Of a DNA stretch of 64,000 nucleotides, positions 1 to 11,266 are shown in pieces (the stretch's first letter is position 1; each line of letters opens with the position of its first letter). The notes under the pieces are model-generated. The model ran no database searches and had not been told where the DNA came from. It saw nothing but the letters and a program-made list of their open reading frames with translations. This DNA comes from Pseudomonadota bacterium (GTDB taxonomy: Bacteria; Myxococcota_A; UBA796; GCA-2862545), in the NCBI GenBank assembly GCA_023954855.1, contig JAGSGY010000012.1:1-64000 (forward strand), written 5' to 3'. A program made the position numbers and the translations under genes.

Positions 1-1
1 G

Positions 2-481
2 ATTGGCTCCGGCGGCCTTGGCTCTCGTGGGTCAGGCCTCGGCGGCGGCGGCACTGCAGAGGGCCTCGGCGGCCTCGGTACCAAGGGTGTCGGCTCTGGC
101 GGAAGCGGCTACGGCTCCGGCGGCGGCAACTTCGGCGCCAAGGGCGAAGGCGGCATCGGCCGCGTCGGTGGCGACCCGATCATCCTCGGCGCCCTCGACC
201 GCTCGCTCATCGACGAAGTCATCAAGCGCCACATGAACGCAATCCGCTACTGCTACCAGCGTGAGCTCACCAAGTCGCCCTCGCTGGCTGGCAAGGTGGT
301 CATCAAGTTCGTCATCGCCAAGGACGGAAGCGTCTCGAGCGCCAACACCAAGACGACGACCATGAACAACTCCGCGGTCGAGTCCTGCATCGTCGGACGC
401 TTCATGCGCATGCAGTTCCCGCAGCCCAAGGGCGGCGGTATCGTCATCGTCTCGTACCCCTTCCTCTTCTCCCCCGGCTGA
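2..481 (+). CDS. AgmX/PglI C-terminal domain protein, 5' truncated by the window edge
   Basis: The frame is open from the first bases, so this is the 3' part (159 codons) of a longer gene. It begins with a Gly/Ser-rich linker of about 55 residues. The compact C-terminal domain that follows has Cys in YCYQREL and ESCIVGRF and ends in an FPQP...GGG...YPF.F pattern. That pattern (basic helix, CYxxxL, GxVxxxFxI, C...FPxP, GG, YPF.F) is the TonB-C-like AgmX/PglI C-terminal domain, common in Myxococcota gliding and envelope proteins. By family knowledge such proteins are anchored in the inner membrane and reach into the periplasm. The N-terminal part (often a zinc ribbon, FHA or GYF domain and a TM helix) lies outside the window, so the specific paralogue cannot be named. 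Confidence 0.85.
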   Translation: MGSGGLGSRGSGLGGGGTAEGLGGLGTKGVGSGGSGYGSGGGNFGAKGEGGIGRVGGDPIILGALDRSLIDEVIKRHMNAIRYCYQRELTKSPSLAGKVVIKFVIAKDGSVSSANTKTTTMNNSAVESCIVGRFMRMQFPQPKGGGIVIVSYPFLFSPG

Positions 482-501
482 TCCTAGGGAATCGAGGAGT
501 C

Positions 502-529
502 AAGGGCTCGCCTCTCGAGGCGGGCCCTT
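502..529 (+). terminator. Hairpin downstream of the AgmX-like gene
   Basis: An inverted repeat AAGGGC-T-CGCCT / AGGCG-G-GCCCTT with a CTCG loop lies 21 bases after the stop. It forms about 12 pairs, including one G-U. No T-run follows, so it may be a processing or stability hairpin rather than a canonical intrinsic terminator. Confidence 0.4.
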
Positions 530-671
530 CGTGCGTTCGGGGCAAATCGCGATCCCGAGTCATCGAATAAATGTCAGGACATCGTGACTGCGTGCAAGAC
601 GGGTTCCGGTCGCGACAAGCCTATGCTAAACGTGCGTGTCACTGCGGACCCAACTCCGCCGAGGATCGTCT

Positions 672-1391
672 ATGCTCAAGAAGCTCTCCCCGCTCTTCCT
701 CGCCCTACTGGCGACTCCGCTCGTCACGTCGACGGCGATGGCCCAGTCCAGCATCGAGGATCTCGACGCTGACGGCGGCAAGAAGGCGAAGAAGAAGAAG
801 GCCGCCGCCGGCGCCGCCGCAGAGACTGAGGTCATCCGCGAGATCGAGCGCGGCGTGTACCTCAAGGCCGGCATGGGCAGCACCATGTACCTGCTCGACT
901 ACGCAGGTACCCTCCGCGCTGGCACCACCATGGGCCTTTCCTTCGGTCAGGACTTCTTGGACCAAGAGCGTCGCTCGATGGCCTGGGAAGTCGGCTTCGT
1001 CACCGGTCTCCACAACGGCCGCCGCTGGGATCAGCAGGACCTCGCCCGCAAGGTCATCCAAGGCGATACCCGGACCTTCTCGGGTCAGGTGGCCTACGAG
1101 TTCTCGGCCTACCCCACCCGGCGCATCGGCGTCGGCATCCGCGTCGGCGGTGGTGTGATGCTCTCCCCGCTGCTCATCCACGAGCAGTCGTGGAACGAAG
1201 AAGTGCTCCCGTCCTTTGGACGCGGAACCAACGTGCACTCGAGCCCGCATCCCTTCGGCTTCGGTGGCCCGACCTTCGAGTACTACACGAAGCTCTCCCA
1301 CTTCTCGATTGGTGCGGACGTCGACGTGTCCTACGCGGTGGGCTTCGACCTCGGCCTCGTTGCCACGGGCTACGCGAAGTTCAGCTTCTAG
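672..1391 (+). CDS. Small outer-membrane beta-barrel-like protein, possibly CglE-type gliding protein
   Basis: Encodes 239 residues. I chose the ATG at 672 over an upstream in-frame start because GAGGA lies 6 bases before it and it gives a good signal peptide (MLKKLSPLFLALLA... ending AMAQ). The mature protein starts with a Lys/Ala-rich segment (KKAKKKKAAAGAAA). It continues as about 180 residues of alternating Gly/aromatic strands ending in YAKFSF, a C-terminal Phe typical of outer-membrane barrels. It sits between an AgmX-like gene and an OmpA-family gene. Size, signal peptide and neighbours fit the small myxobacterial adventurous-gliding outer-membrane proteins such as CglE, but that name is inference. 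The barrel prediction comes from composition only. Confidence 0.7.
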   Translation: MLKKLSPLFLALLATPLVTSTAMAQSSIEDLDADGGKKAKKKKAAAGAAAETEVIREIERGVYLKAGMGSTMYLLDYAGTLRAGTTMGLSFGQDFLDQERRSMAWEVGFVTGLHNGRRWDQQDLARKVIQGDTRTFSGQVAYEFSAYPTRRIGVGIRVGGGVMLSPLLIHEQSWNEEVLPSFGRGTNVHSSPHPFGFGGPTFEYYTKLSHFSIGADVDVSYAVGFDLGLVATGYAKFSF

Positions 1392-1411
1392 GGCTCGCAC
1401 TCTGCGAAATC

Positions 1412-1436
1412 GGGACGCTACGGCGTCCCTTTTTTG
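1412..1436 (+). terminator. Intrinsic terminator after the outer-membrane protein gene
   Basis: A perfect 7-bp stem GGGACGC/GCGTCCC with a stable TACG tetraloop is followed at once by TTTTTT. It lies 20 bases after the stop codon. This is the most canonical rho-independent terminator in the window. The remaining 1437-1676 interval shows no gene, only the AGGAG ribosome-binding site of the next gene. Confidence 0.88.
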
Positions 1437-1676
1437 TTTGTCGGATCCGCGTCGACTCGTCCCGCCGCGTCATGCAGACGAAAGCCACCTAGGCCTGGCG
1501 CGCATGGCGCAGGCAAACCCCCGGCCAACCCCCGCTACACGCTCGGAGTACAGTCGACGCGCATGGCAGATGAAGGCAGGCGGGTCGAGGTTACCGAACA
1601 GGTGTTGCGATCGGACCACGCAGCGGGCTACACAGCGGCCGGAGTCCTTTGACTTCGTCTTTTCAGGAGCCGCTCT

Positions 1677-4600
1677 ATGCGTATCTTCTCTGCACTTCCG
1701 CTCTGTCTTGCCCTCGCCACGCCAGCGAGTGCCGCAGACTTCCTTGATGGCTCGCTCCTCCGCGCCACCTACAGCTCGGACAAGGGTCTCTGGTACGACC
1801 AGTCCCGCGGCACCGGCCTCGAGGTCTACAACTCGACGGCGACGGCGTGGCACGACATCACCACCCCCGGTGTCGTCGGCGAAGGCATGGCCATCAGCTA
1901 CCGCCGCGCGGGCATCGAGTCGCGCTACGGCTTCAACAGCCACACCGCGCCGTCCGGAGGCACCACACCGCTAACGCTGACGAGCTCGGCGGTCGTGGCC
2001 AGTACCGCCACTGAGAAGTTCATTCGCCACACCTATGACGCGGGCGACCTGCAGCTCACCAAGTGGGAGTGGCGCGAGACGAACGGCCAGTCGCTCTACA
2101 TCCACTTCACCGTCAAGAATGTCAGCAGCGCCTCGCTGACCGACATCTACGTGCAGCGCGGCCTCGACAACGATGCCGACTACGTGGACTCCGATGGCGA
2201 CGGCGACGGCGAGACTGGAACCTTCGAGTCCTACGACGACTTCGACCCGGCTCTCGGCCTTGCCACGTCGTCGAGCCCCATCACCGACACCACCCTCGCG
2301 ATTGGCCTCTGCGACACGCAGACGGGCATCGCCGGCGGTCGGAGCCTGAGCTACTCGCCCACCAACCTCGGTTCGGGCGCACCCGCAATCAACGGCGACT
2401 TCGATTCCGCCTTTGGCGACCGCTACCTGATGTGGCGCAACGACGCCCCCGACCTCAAGCCCAGCCAGGAAGCCGACATGGGCTTCGTGCTTGTCGGCGC
2501 GGTCGGCGTCGCGAACGCCCGCTCAGCATGGGCCGTCGACTACGCCATGTGCTCGCACTGGGATGAAGACGACGACGGTGTTCGCAACGAGGACTACGAC
2601 GGCACCGACTGCGACGACACGAACCCGAACGCCTACCCCGGGGCGACCGAGATTCCGTACAACGGCGTGGACGAAGACTGCGACGGCTCGGACCTTGTCG
2701 ACGTCGACGGTGACGGCTTTGACGGCCCCAGCGACACCGGCGAAGACTGCAACGACTACGATCCGACCATCAACCCTGACGCCTTCGACATCCCCGGCAA
2801 CGGAATCGACGAAGACTGCGACGGCGCGGACACGATTCCCGATCCCGAAGACAGCGACAACGACGGCCTGCTCGACGAAGAAGAGGACGTCAACGACAAC
2901 GGCATCGTCGATCCGGGCGAGACCGACCCCTTCGACGCCGACACCGATGATGACGGCCTGCTCGACGGTCAGGAGCAGCCGAACGGTACCGGCACCGACC
3001 CGCTCGACCCCGACAGCGACAACGACGGCGTGCAGGACGGCACCGAGTCCGGCGTGTCCGACGCCCCCTCGCCCGACACCGGCAACAGCTTCGTTCCCGA
3101 CGACGACCCCTTCACCACCACCGACCCGCTCGACCCCGACACCGACGACGACGGGCTGAACGACGGTGACGAAGACACGAACGGCAACGGCCAGGTCGAC
3201 ACCGGCGAAACCGATCCCCTCGACCCCGACAGCGATGACGACGGCCTGCTCGATGGCGAAGAGGTTCACGGCACCGACAACTGGGACCCGACCGACCCGC
3301 TCGACCCCGACAGCGACGACGACGGCCTGCTCGACGGCGAAGAGGTTCACGGCGAGCGCGGCGACACCACCTGGGTGCCCACGAACCCGAACGACGCCGA
3401 CACCGACGGCGACGAAATGGACGACGGTACCGAAGTTGACGTCACCGCCGATCCGCACGACACCGACACCGACGACGACGGTATTCTCGACGGCCCCGAT
3501 GGACTCGGTGACGAAGACGGCGACGGCATCATCAACGTGCTCGACCCGCTGGCCCGCGACGAGCTCTACCTCACGGGCGGACGAGTCACGTGCAACCAGG
3601 GTGTCGGTGGAGTGGGCCTCCCCGCACTGCTGATTGGCCTCGTCGGACTCTTCCGTCGCCGTCGCACCGCCGTCGTGGCCGCCGCGCTGCTCTCGACGAC
3701 CGCCGTGGCCCAGGAGACCGGACCGACGACGAACGCTCAGCGTCTCGACACCGCCGGTCTCGGCACCGGCTTTGCGCTGACCCCTGCTGCCGTGCAGATG
3801 GAGCAGGGCCAGGTCACCGGGCACTTCGTGTTCGACTACGCATGGAGGCCACTTCATCTAGCGACCAGCGACGGCGCCGGTGGGCTGGAGTCCCGCGTGA
3901 GTGGCATCGAGCACCTGACCGCCTTCCATCTCGGTGGAGCCGTCGGCGTGACCGACTTCTTCCAGATCGGTCTTCGCGCTCCCCTGCTGCAGATCGTCAG
4001 CCCCACCCTCGAGCACGCCGCGTTCCTCGGCGAAGCACCGCCCGCCGCCGGGCTTGGCGATGTCAGCGTGGACCTCGGACTGCTAGCGATGAGTGAAGAG
4101 AAGGGCGTGGGCATCGCCATCACCCCGTTCCTGTCCCTCCCGACGGGCAACCGCTCCGCGTACCTCACCCACGGCGTGGTCACGGCCGGAGCGCGCCTTG
4201 CCGTGTCCGACCATGTGGGGCCCGTGCACCTCGCAGGCTTTACCGGCTACCGCATGAAGCCGAAGTCGACCGCCCAGTTCGGCACCGTCGCCGTCGATGA
4301 CGAGGTGTTCTACGGAGCGGGTCTCGGCATCGACATCCAAGAAGACCTCGTTCGCTTCAACGTCGAGGGCTTCGGCTCGACGACCGTCGGCCCTGGCCGC
4401 GCGATCATCGTCACCAGCGACATCACTGGCCTGCTGCACACCTCCTTCGAGTTGGATGGCGACTTCGTCTGGCACCTCGACAACGGCGTGCTGCTCACCG
4501 CTGGTGGCGGCATGGGCTTGACCCCTGCAGCAGGCGTTCCCGTTGCGCGCGCCTTCGGCGGCGTTGGCTGGGCCCCACCGGCCGACCGCACCCCGCTCGA

Positions 4601-5465
4601 CACCGACGGTGACGGCTTTGTCGACCCCGAAGACGACTGCATCGAAGACCCCGAGGACTTCGACGGCTTCGAAGACACCGACGGCTGCCCCGAGGCCGAC
4701 AACGACCGCGACCGCGTGCTCGATGTCGACGACAGCTGTCCCCTCGACCCCGAGGACCGTGACGGCTTCGTCGACGATGACGGCTGCCCCGACCCCGACA
4801 ACGACCGCGACGAGATCCTCGATGTCGACGACCGCTGTCCCGACGATCCAGAGGACTACGACGGCGACCAAGACCACGACGGCTGTCCCGAAGAGGACGG
4901 TGACCGCGATAGCGACGGCGTGATCGACACCCGCGACGAGTGCCCCGACGACCCGGAAGACCTCGATGACTTCGAGGACCTCGACGGCTGCCCCGACTTC
5001 GACAACGATCAGGACACGATCCTCGACGTCATGGACACCTGCCCGAACCTGCCCGAGAACTTCAACGGCTTGGATGACGCGGACGGCTGCCCCGATGAGC
5101 AGAAGGCCGTCATCGTCAACAACCGCATCGTGATCCTCGAGAAGATCCTCTTCTACGTGAACGAAGCCCGCATCAAGCCCGAGTCGCACGATGTTCTCGA
5201 CGCCGTCGTCATGACGGTCATGGACAACCCACACCTCGAGCACGTGCGCGTCGAAGGCCACACCGACAGCGATGGCTCCGAGCGCTACAACCAGGACCTG
5301 TCCGAGCGCCGCGCCGCCGCCATCGTCGACTACCTCGTCGAGCATGGCATCGAGCCCGAGCGCCTCGAGTCCAAGGGCTACGGCGAGATGTACCCCATCG
5401 CCGAGAACAACACGCGGGACGGAAAGCAGAAGAACCGCCGCGTCGAGTTCGTCATCGTCGAATGA
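1677..5465 (+). CDS. TSP3-repeat surface protein fused through an internal sorting-type tail to an OmpA-family protein
   Basis: Encodes 1262 residues; ATG preceded by AGGAG. Order: signal peptide (1-19, ASA/AD), secreted N-terminal domain (about 20-290), a first Asp-rich TSP3/MopE array (about 295-630), then C639 followed by a hydrophobic helix (648-659) and RRRR (660-663). Directly after the arginines comes a second signal-peptide-like stretch ending TTAVAQ (to 679). Then come a beta-barrel-like region (about 680-970), a second TSP3 array (about 972-1140) and an OmpA C-terminal peptidoglycan-binding domain (about 1150-1262, with GHTDSDG and NRRVEF). Each half looks like a complete exported protein, so the gene appears to be an in-frame fusion of a MYXO-CTERM-type protein and an OmpA protein. 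No stop or frameshift separates them. The halves could be separated by proteolysis at the junction. Its role is envelope structure or adhesion, probably calcium-dependent. Confidence 0.85.
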   Translation: MRIFSALPLCLALATPASAADFLDGSLLRATYSSDKGLWYDQSRGTGLEVYNSTATAWHDITTPGVVGEGMAISYRRAGIESRYGFNSHTAPSGGTTPLTLTSSAVVASTATEKFIRHTYDAGDLQLTKWEWRETNGQSLYIHFTVKNVSSASLTDIYVQRGLDNDADYVDSDGDGDGETGTFESYDDFDPALGLATSSSPITDTTLAIGLCDTQTGIAGGRSLSYSPTNLGSGAPAINGDFDSAFGDRYLMWRNDAPDLKPSQEADMGFVLVGAVGVANARSAWAVDYAMCSHWDEDDDGVRNEDYDGTDCDDTNPNAYPGATEIPYNGVDEDCDGSDLVDVDGDGFDGPSDTGEDCNDYDPTINPDAFDIPGNGIDEDCDGADTIPDPEDSDNDGLLDEEEDVNDNGIVDPGETDPFDADTDDDGLLDGQEQPNGTGTDPLDPDSDNDGVQDGTESGVSDAPSPDTGNSFVPDDDPFTTTDPLDPDTDDDGLNDGDEDTNGNGQVDTGETDPLDPDSDDDGLLDGEEVHGTDNWDPTDPLDPDSDDDGLLDGEEVHGERGDTTWVPTNPNDADTDGDEMDDGTEVDVTADPHDTDTDDDGILDGPDGLGDEDGDGIINVLDPLARDELYLTGGRVTCNQGVGGVGLPALLIGLVGLFRRRRTAVVAAALLSTTAVAQETGPTTNAQRLDTAGLGTGFALTPAAVQMEQGQVTGHFVFDYAWRPLHLATSDGAGGLESRVSGIEHLTAFHLGGAVGVTDFFQIGLRAPLLQIVSPTLEHAAFLGEAPPAAGLGDVSVDLGLLAMSEEKGVGIAITPFLSLPTGNRSAYLTHGVVTAGARLAVSDHVGPVHLAGFTGYRMKPKSTAQFGTVAVDDEVFYGAGLGIDIQEDLVRFNVEGFGSTTVGPGRAIIVTSDITGLLHTSFELDGDFVWHLDNGVLLTAGGGMGLTPAAGVPVARAFGGVGWAPPADRTPLDTDGDGFVDPEDDCIEDPEDFDGFEDTDGCPEADNDRDRVLDVDDSCPLDPEDRDGFVDDDGCPDPDNDRDEILDVDDRCPDDPEDYDGDQDHDGCPEEDGDRDSDGVIDTRDECPDDPEDLDDFEDLDGCPDFDNDQDTILDVMDTCPNLPENFNGLDDADGCPDEQKAVIVNNRIVILEKILFYVNEARIKPESHDVLDAVVMTVMDNPHLEHVRVEGHTDSDGSERYNQDLSERRAAAIVDYLVEHGIEPERLESKGYGEMYPIAENNTRDGKQKNRRVEFVIVE
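3591..3665 (+). other. Internal MYXO-CTERM-like tail (Cys, hydrophobic helix, Arg cluster)
   Basis: Residues 639-663 of the fusion protein read Cys, a short Gly-rich stretch, a Pro-containing hydrophobic helix, then four arginines. This layout normally occupies the extreme C-terminus of myxosortase substrates. Here about 600 further residues follow, beginning with a signal-peptide-like segment. Only one Cys is present, whereas classical tails often have two. Confidence 0.6.
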
Positions 5466-5484
5466 TGTGAGCGGGTTGAGCGCT

Positions 5485-5508
5485 GGGGCTTGCTCGAAGG
5501 CGAGCCCC
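5485..5508 (+). terminator. Hairpin after the fusion gene
   Basis: GGGGCTTGC / GCGAGCCCC pairs over 9 positions (one G-U) around a 6-base TCGAAG loop, 19 bases downstream of the stop. No T-run follows, so termination strength is uncertain. Confidence 0.4.
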
Positions 5509-5591
5509 GGATTAACTGCGGGCGTTCTCGCGAATGATCGCGACAGTCACGTACGACGGCCCGCTGGGTCGTCCAATGCGGAGAGACCAAG

Positions 5592-6248
5592 ATGGCAAAC
5601 GAATCGATGGGCCTTGTCGGCCGTAAGCTCGGAATGACCCAGATCTACAGTGAGGACGGCCACGTGCAGCCCTGTACTGTCGTGCAGTGCGGTCCCAACA
5701 CCGTGCTCCAGGTCAAGACCACCGACGGCCGCGACGGCTACAACGCCCTTCAGCTCGGCTTCGGCGAGCAGAAGCCGCAGCGCCTCACGAAGGCCGAGCT
5801 CGGCCACTCCAAGAAGGCCGGCGTCGAGCACGGCGTTCGCTACATCCGCGAAGTTCGCGTCGATGCCGACACCGTCGCCAACAACGAGCCTGGCAAGACC
5901 CTCGGCCCCGCCGACGTCTTCACCCCTGGCGAGACGGTCGATGCGACCGGCATCAGCAAGGGCAAGGGCTTCGCTGGCGTCATGAAGCGCCACAACTTCC
6001 AGGGCTTCATCCGTAGCCACGGTACCCACGAGTTCTTCCGTCATGGTGGTTCCATCGGTTGTCGTCTCACCCCCGGCCGCGTGGCCAAGGGCAAGAAGAT
6101 GCCGGGTCACATGGGCGCCCGTCAGGTGACCGTGCAGAACATGGAAGTCGCGAAGATCGACGCCGAGCGCAACCTGCTCTACGTCGTCGGTGGCGTGCCC
6201 GGTGCGACCGGCAGCATCGTGACCATCCGCAAGGCAGTCAAGGCCTGA
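5592..6248 (+). CDS. rplC: 50S ribosomal protein L3
   Basis: Encodes 218 residues, the normal bacterial length; start ATG with GGAGAG just upstream. L3 binds 23S rRNA near the peptidyl-transferase centre and is an early assembly protein. Diagnostic segments are the N-terminal GLVGRKLGMTQIY, the central extended loop with HNFQGF and SHGTHEFFRHGGSIG, and the GRVAKGKKMPGHMG...VTVQN region. All are present and uninterrupted. The location is odd. rplC usually sits in the S10 operon after rpsJ and before rplD, but here it follows an OmpA-type gene, and its stop codon overlaps the start of an acetoacetyl-CoA synthetase gene by one base. Whether it is the only copy or a second copy cannot be told from this window. 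Confidence 0.96.
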   Translation: MANESMGLVGRKLGMTQIYSEDGHVQPCTVVQCGPNTVLQVKTTDGRDGYNALQLGFGEQKPQRLTKAELGHSKKAGVEHGVRYIREVRVDADTVANNEPGKTLGPADVFTPGETVDATGISKGKGFAGVMKRHNFQGFIRSHGTHEFFRHGGSIGCRLTPGRVAKGKKMPGHMGARQVTVQNMEVAKIDAERNLLYVVGGVPGATGSIVTIRKAVKA

Positions 6249-8200
6249 TGCCCGCGCCCCTCTGGACGCCGTCCGAGGAGCGCATTCGCTCGACCCAACT
6301 TGACCGCTTTCGCCGCGAGGTGAATGCGCGTCACGGACTCGAGCTTCAGACCTACGATGACCTCCACACCTTCTCGGTGTCGGAGGTTTCGTCGTTTTGG
6401 GAGCAGGTCTGGGACTTCACCGAGCTGAAGCGCTCGAGCGAACCCAGCGAGGTCCTGGCTGACGCCTCCATGCCCGGTGCCTCTTGGTTTCCGGGTGCCC
6501 GCCTCAACTTCGCCGAGAACCTGCTTCGTCACAGCACCTCCGACCGCGTCGCGATCTGGGCTGTGCGCGAGGGCGATGGCGATCCAAAGCCGGTCACATA
6601 CCGCGAGCTGGCTGACCAAGTCGCCGTTCTGCGCACCTACATGCAGGACCGGGGCATTGGCGCGGGCGACCGGGTTGCCGCGTTCATCAGCAACATTCCC
6701 GAGGCCATCGTCGGCATGCTTGCTGCGGCTAGTCTCGGCGCGATCTGGTCCTCGTGCAGCCCCGACTTCGGCTTCAACGGCGTGATGGACCGCTTCGGCC
6801 AGATCGAGCCGAAGCTGCTGATCGCGATCGATGGCTACCGGTACAACAACAAGCCCTTCGACACGCGAGACCGCATCGCGCGGGTCGCTCGCGAGATCGA
6901 CAGTATCGAGTCCGTGCTGGTTGTCCGACAGCTCGATCCAGACGCAGACCTCAGCGACATTGCGGGTGCAGTGCCGTGGTCCGCGGCCCTCGAGACGGAA
7001 GCCCGGCCTATGGCCTTCGCGCAGCTCCCCTTCGATCACCCGCTCTACATCCTGTACTCGTCGGGCACCACGGGCGTGCCAAAGTGCATCGTTCACGGAG
7101 CCGGCGGCACACTCGTGCAGCATGCGAAGGAGCTGGTGCTCCACACCGACGTCACCTCGGACGACGTCGTCTTCTACTTCACCACGTGTGGCTGGATGAT
7201 GTGGAACTGGCTGGTCAGCTCACTGCTGACTGGCGCGGCCATCGTGCTGTTTGACGGTTCTCCCGCCCACCCCGACATGCGGGTGCTGTGGCGCATGGCC
7301 GAGCGGGTCAAGGTCAGTGTCTTTGGCACGAGCCCGAAGTTTCTCACCCTGTGCGAGAAGACCGGCATCCGGCCGGGCACCGAGTTTGACCTCTCGGCGC
7401 TGCGCACAATGCTCTCCACCGGGGCCCCCCTCTCGGTCGAGTCCTTCGAGTACGTGTACCGCGAGATCGGCGACGTGCAGCTCGCCAGCATCAGTGGCGG
7501 CACGGACATCGTGTCGTGCTTCATGCTCGGAAGCCCGATCAGCCCTGTCTACGCGGGCGAGATTCAGAAGCGCGGCTTGGGCATGGACGTGCAGGCGTGG
7601 GATGACGCCGAGAAGCCCGTCGTCGGCGTGAAAGGTGAGCTCGTCTGTGCATCCCCCTTCCCCTCCATGCCGGTCGCGTTCTGGCAGGACCCCGACGGAT
7701 CCCGCTACCGTGGCGCCTACTTCGACCACTTCCCCGGCGTTTGGCGCCATGGTGACTACGTCGAGGTGACCGAGCGGGGCGGTGTCATCGTCTACGGCCG
7801 CTCAGATGCGACGCTCAACCCCGGCGGCGTCCGGATTGGTACCGCCGAGATCTACCGGCAGGTCGAAGCTCTCGACGCAGTGGTCGACGCGCTGGTCGTG
7901 GGCCAGCAGTACCGAGACGACGTTCGCGTGCTGCTGTTCGTGGTGCTTCGCGACGGAAACGTGCTCGACGACGACTTCGTACAAGTGATCAAGCGCCAGA
8001 TCCGGGCCAACACCACGCCCAGGCATGTGCCGGCGCGGGTGCATCAGGTCCCCGCTGTTCCGCGCACCATCAGTGGAAAGCGCGTGGAGCTCGCGGTGCG
8101 GCGCATCCTGCACGGGGAGGCGGTCACCAACCGAGACGCCCTCGCGAACCCCGAAGCGCTCGACGCCTTCGAGGCCCTGCGCGCAGAGCTGACGGCCTAG
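6248..8200 (+). CDS. aacS: Acetoacetate--CoA ligase (acetoacetyl-CoA synthetase)
   Basis: Encodes 650 residues, the usual AacS length. The ATG overlaps the rplC stop (TGATG), so translation is probably coupled. It is an ANL-superfamily adenylating enzyme converting acetoacetate, ATP and CoA to acetoacetyl-CoA, AMP and PPi in the cytosol, in ketone-body or PHB-linked metabolism. Visible landmarks are the family N-terminus ([26 protein letters not shown]), the AMP-binding P-loop [10 protein letters not shown], the HGAGG that follows it, [10 protein letters not shown], and the C-terminal HGDYVEV...[20 protein letters not shown] region with a catalytic Lys near TISGKRVE. I separate it from acetyl-CoA synthetase by the N-terminal signature. 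The 3' end overlaps the convergent membrane-protein gene by 4 bases. Confidence 0.95.
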   Translation: MPAPLWTPSEERIRSTQLDRFRREVNARHGLELQTYDDLHTFSVSEVSSFWEQVWDFTELKRSSEPSEVLADASMPGASWFPGARLNFAENLLRHSTSDRVAIWAVREGDGDPKPVTYRELADQVAVLRTYMQDRGIGAGDRVAAFISNIPEAIVGMLAAASLGAIWSSCSPDFGFNGVMDRFGQIEPKLLIAIDGYRYNNKPFDTRDRIARVAREIDSIESVLVVRQLDPDADLSDIAGAVPWSAALETEARPMAFAQLPFDHPLYILYSSGTTGVPKCIVHGAGGTLVQHAKELVLHTDVTSDDVVFYFTTCGWMMWNWLVSSLLTGAAIVLFDGSPAHPDMRVLWRMAERVKVSVFGTSPKFLTLCEKTGIRPGTEFDLSALRTMLSTGAPLSVESFEYVYREIGDVQLASISGGTDIVSCFMLGSPISPVYAGEIQKRGLGMDVQAWDDAEKPVVGVKGELVCASPFPSMPVAFWQDPDGSRYRGAYFDHFPGVWRHGDYVEVTERGGVIVYGRSDATLNPGGVRIGTAEIYRQVEALDAVVDALVVGQQYRDDVRVLLFVVLRDGNVLDDDFVQVIKRQIRANTTPRHVPARVHQVPAVPRTISGKRVELAVRRILHGEAVTNRDALANPEALDAFEALRAELTA

Positions 8201-8696
8201 GCGGGTAGCTGCGGCGACACGAGCGGCCTGTCGGTCACAAACGCCCACCACATCATCGAGAGCAGGCCGGCACTCAGGCCAAGCACGACGCCCACGTCGA
8301 GCACGCCTCGCCACGGCTGGGGCAGCTGCCGAACCACGATGACCACGGCGATGACGGCAAAGGTGACCCCCCAGGAGCGAATCAGCCGGCCCCGCGTCGC
8401 GTGAAACCAGCCCATGCAGTAGGCCGGCGCCAGAAGACGGTGCCAGAGCGGAGCGTCTGACGTGAGCGTCTCCGCACGCGCGACCACCATAGGCGAGAAC
8501 CGCAGGTGAAAGCCGCGATAGCCCTCGGTGTAGAGCATGAAGCCGCACCAGCCCACGAGAATGCACCACTGCACCGCGCTCAGACCGCCCGCAACCGCCT
8601 CGTAGCCAATCGGCGCCAGACGGGTAATCGCCCGGCCCACGAAGACCGTGACGCCGAACAGACCCCACCACGAGGCGAGGCCGAGCCGCCTATGCA

Positions 8697-8697
<1 letters not shown>
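8197..8697 (-). CDS. Hypothetical membrane protein coupled to guaB
   Basis: Encodes 166 residues with about four hydrophobic segments (near 8-28, 38-58, 108-128 and 132-155), so it is an inner-membrane protein. I do not recognise a family. The start codon overlaps the guaB stop by one base (ATGA arrangement seen on the minus strand), which implies translational coupling with guaB. The 3' end overlaps the end of the acetoacetyl-CoA synthetase gene by 4 bases in a convergent arrangement. No catalytic motif is visible. Confidence 0.75.
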
Positions 8698-10241
<1,544 letters not shown>

Positions 10242-10396
10242 CTACCAGGCGGACTTACGCCCGGTGCGCCTCGAAGACGCCACACAATGTCGCCAAAAGG
10301 GAACAAGACAGTGCCCTGGCGCATTGACAGAGCTGCACGGGAACCCTAATGAAGCGGTCACGCCGGATACTCCGGTGCGCAGTTCTTGGAGGGACA

Positions 10397-11257
10397 ATGC
10401 GCCACATCACGATCGCAGCTGTGCTGTTCATGGCCGCTTGCGGCGGCAAGGGACCCGCAAACTACTCGGCCGTCGAAAGCGCCGCGACCTCAGGCGGAAA
10501 GGCCGAGGCCAAGCTGGCAGAAGCCGATGCCCTGTGGGCGGAGCGCGGCGATGCCGACAAGCTCCTGTCCGCTCTGACCGCCTACGAAGAGGCCGTCGCC
10601 CTGGACCCAAGCAACCGCGGCGCCTACGAGCACCTCGTTCGCGGCTGGTACTTCTACGGTGACAGCCACACTGACGACGTCGACACCAAGGTCGAGCGCT
10701 GGGGCACCGCCATCGAGTGGGGCGCCAAGTGCATGGCACTCAACGACGACTTCCGCGGCCAGATCGAAGCCGGCGAGAAGGAGAAGGACGCCGTCCTCTC
10801 CGCTACCGCCGACGACGTTCCGTGTCTGTACTGGCTCGCTTCCGCCCTCGGAAAGTGGGGCAAGGCCCAGAGCCTGTCGAAGACCCTCAAGCACCTTCCC
10901 ACCGTGAAGGCGTACATCACCAAGGTCGAAGAGCTCGACCCGACGTACAACAACTACGGCCCCGCTCGCTACTGGGGCGTCTACTACTCGGCGCTCCCGA
11001 GCTTCGCCGGCCGCGACTTCGAGAAGTCCGCTGAGTACTTCGAGGCCTCCATCCAGGGTGCCCCCGGCTACCTCGGCACCCGCGTGCTGCGCGCCGAATA
11101 CCTCGCCGTCGGCACCGGCGACGAGGCCATGTTCGATGCCGACCTCGCCGCCGTGTTGGCAGCCGATCCCAACACCGTCGAGGGCTTCGAGCCCGAGAAC
11201 GGCAAGGAGATCGAGAAGGCCAAGGCCATCCAGGCCAAGAAGTCAGAGCTCTTCTAA
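10397..11257 (+). CDS. tatT: TatT-like lipoprotein (TRAP-associated T component)
   Basis: Encodes 286 residues. The ATG at 10397 has GGAGGG just before it and gives a lipoprotein signal (MRHITIAAVLFMAAC, Cys15 as lipidation site). The mature protein is helical with TPR-like segments, e.g. ADALWAERGDADKLLSAL, AYEEAVALDPSNRGAYEHL and KVEELDPTYNN. Size, lipobox, helical repeats and position before DctP and a fused DctQM match the TAtT family. That family forms the TPAT (tetratricopeptide-repeat-protein-associated TRAP) transporters, described in Treponema pallidum, where TatT trimers dock the periplasmic binding protein. It is the first gene of the operon, divergent from guaB. It probably acts at a membrane facing the periplasm; the ligand is unknown. 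Confidence 0.88.
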   Translation: MRHITIAAVLFMAACGGKGPANYSAVESAATSGGKAEAKLAEADALWAERGDADKLLSALTAYEEAVALDPSNRGAYEHLVRGWYFYGDSHTDDVDTKVERWGTAIEWGAKCMALNDDFRGQIEAGEKEKDAVLSATADDVPCLYWLASALGKWGKAQSLSKTLKHLPTVKAYITKVEELDPTYNNYGPARYWGVYYSALPSFAGRDFEKSAEYFEASIQGAPGYLGTRVLRAEYLAVGTGDEAMFDADLAAVLAADPNTVEGFEPENGKEIEKAKAIQAKKSELF

Positions 11258-11266
11258 GGAGGATTG

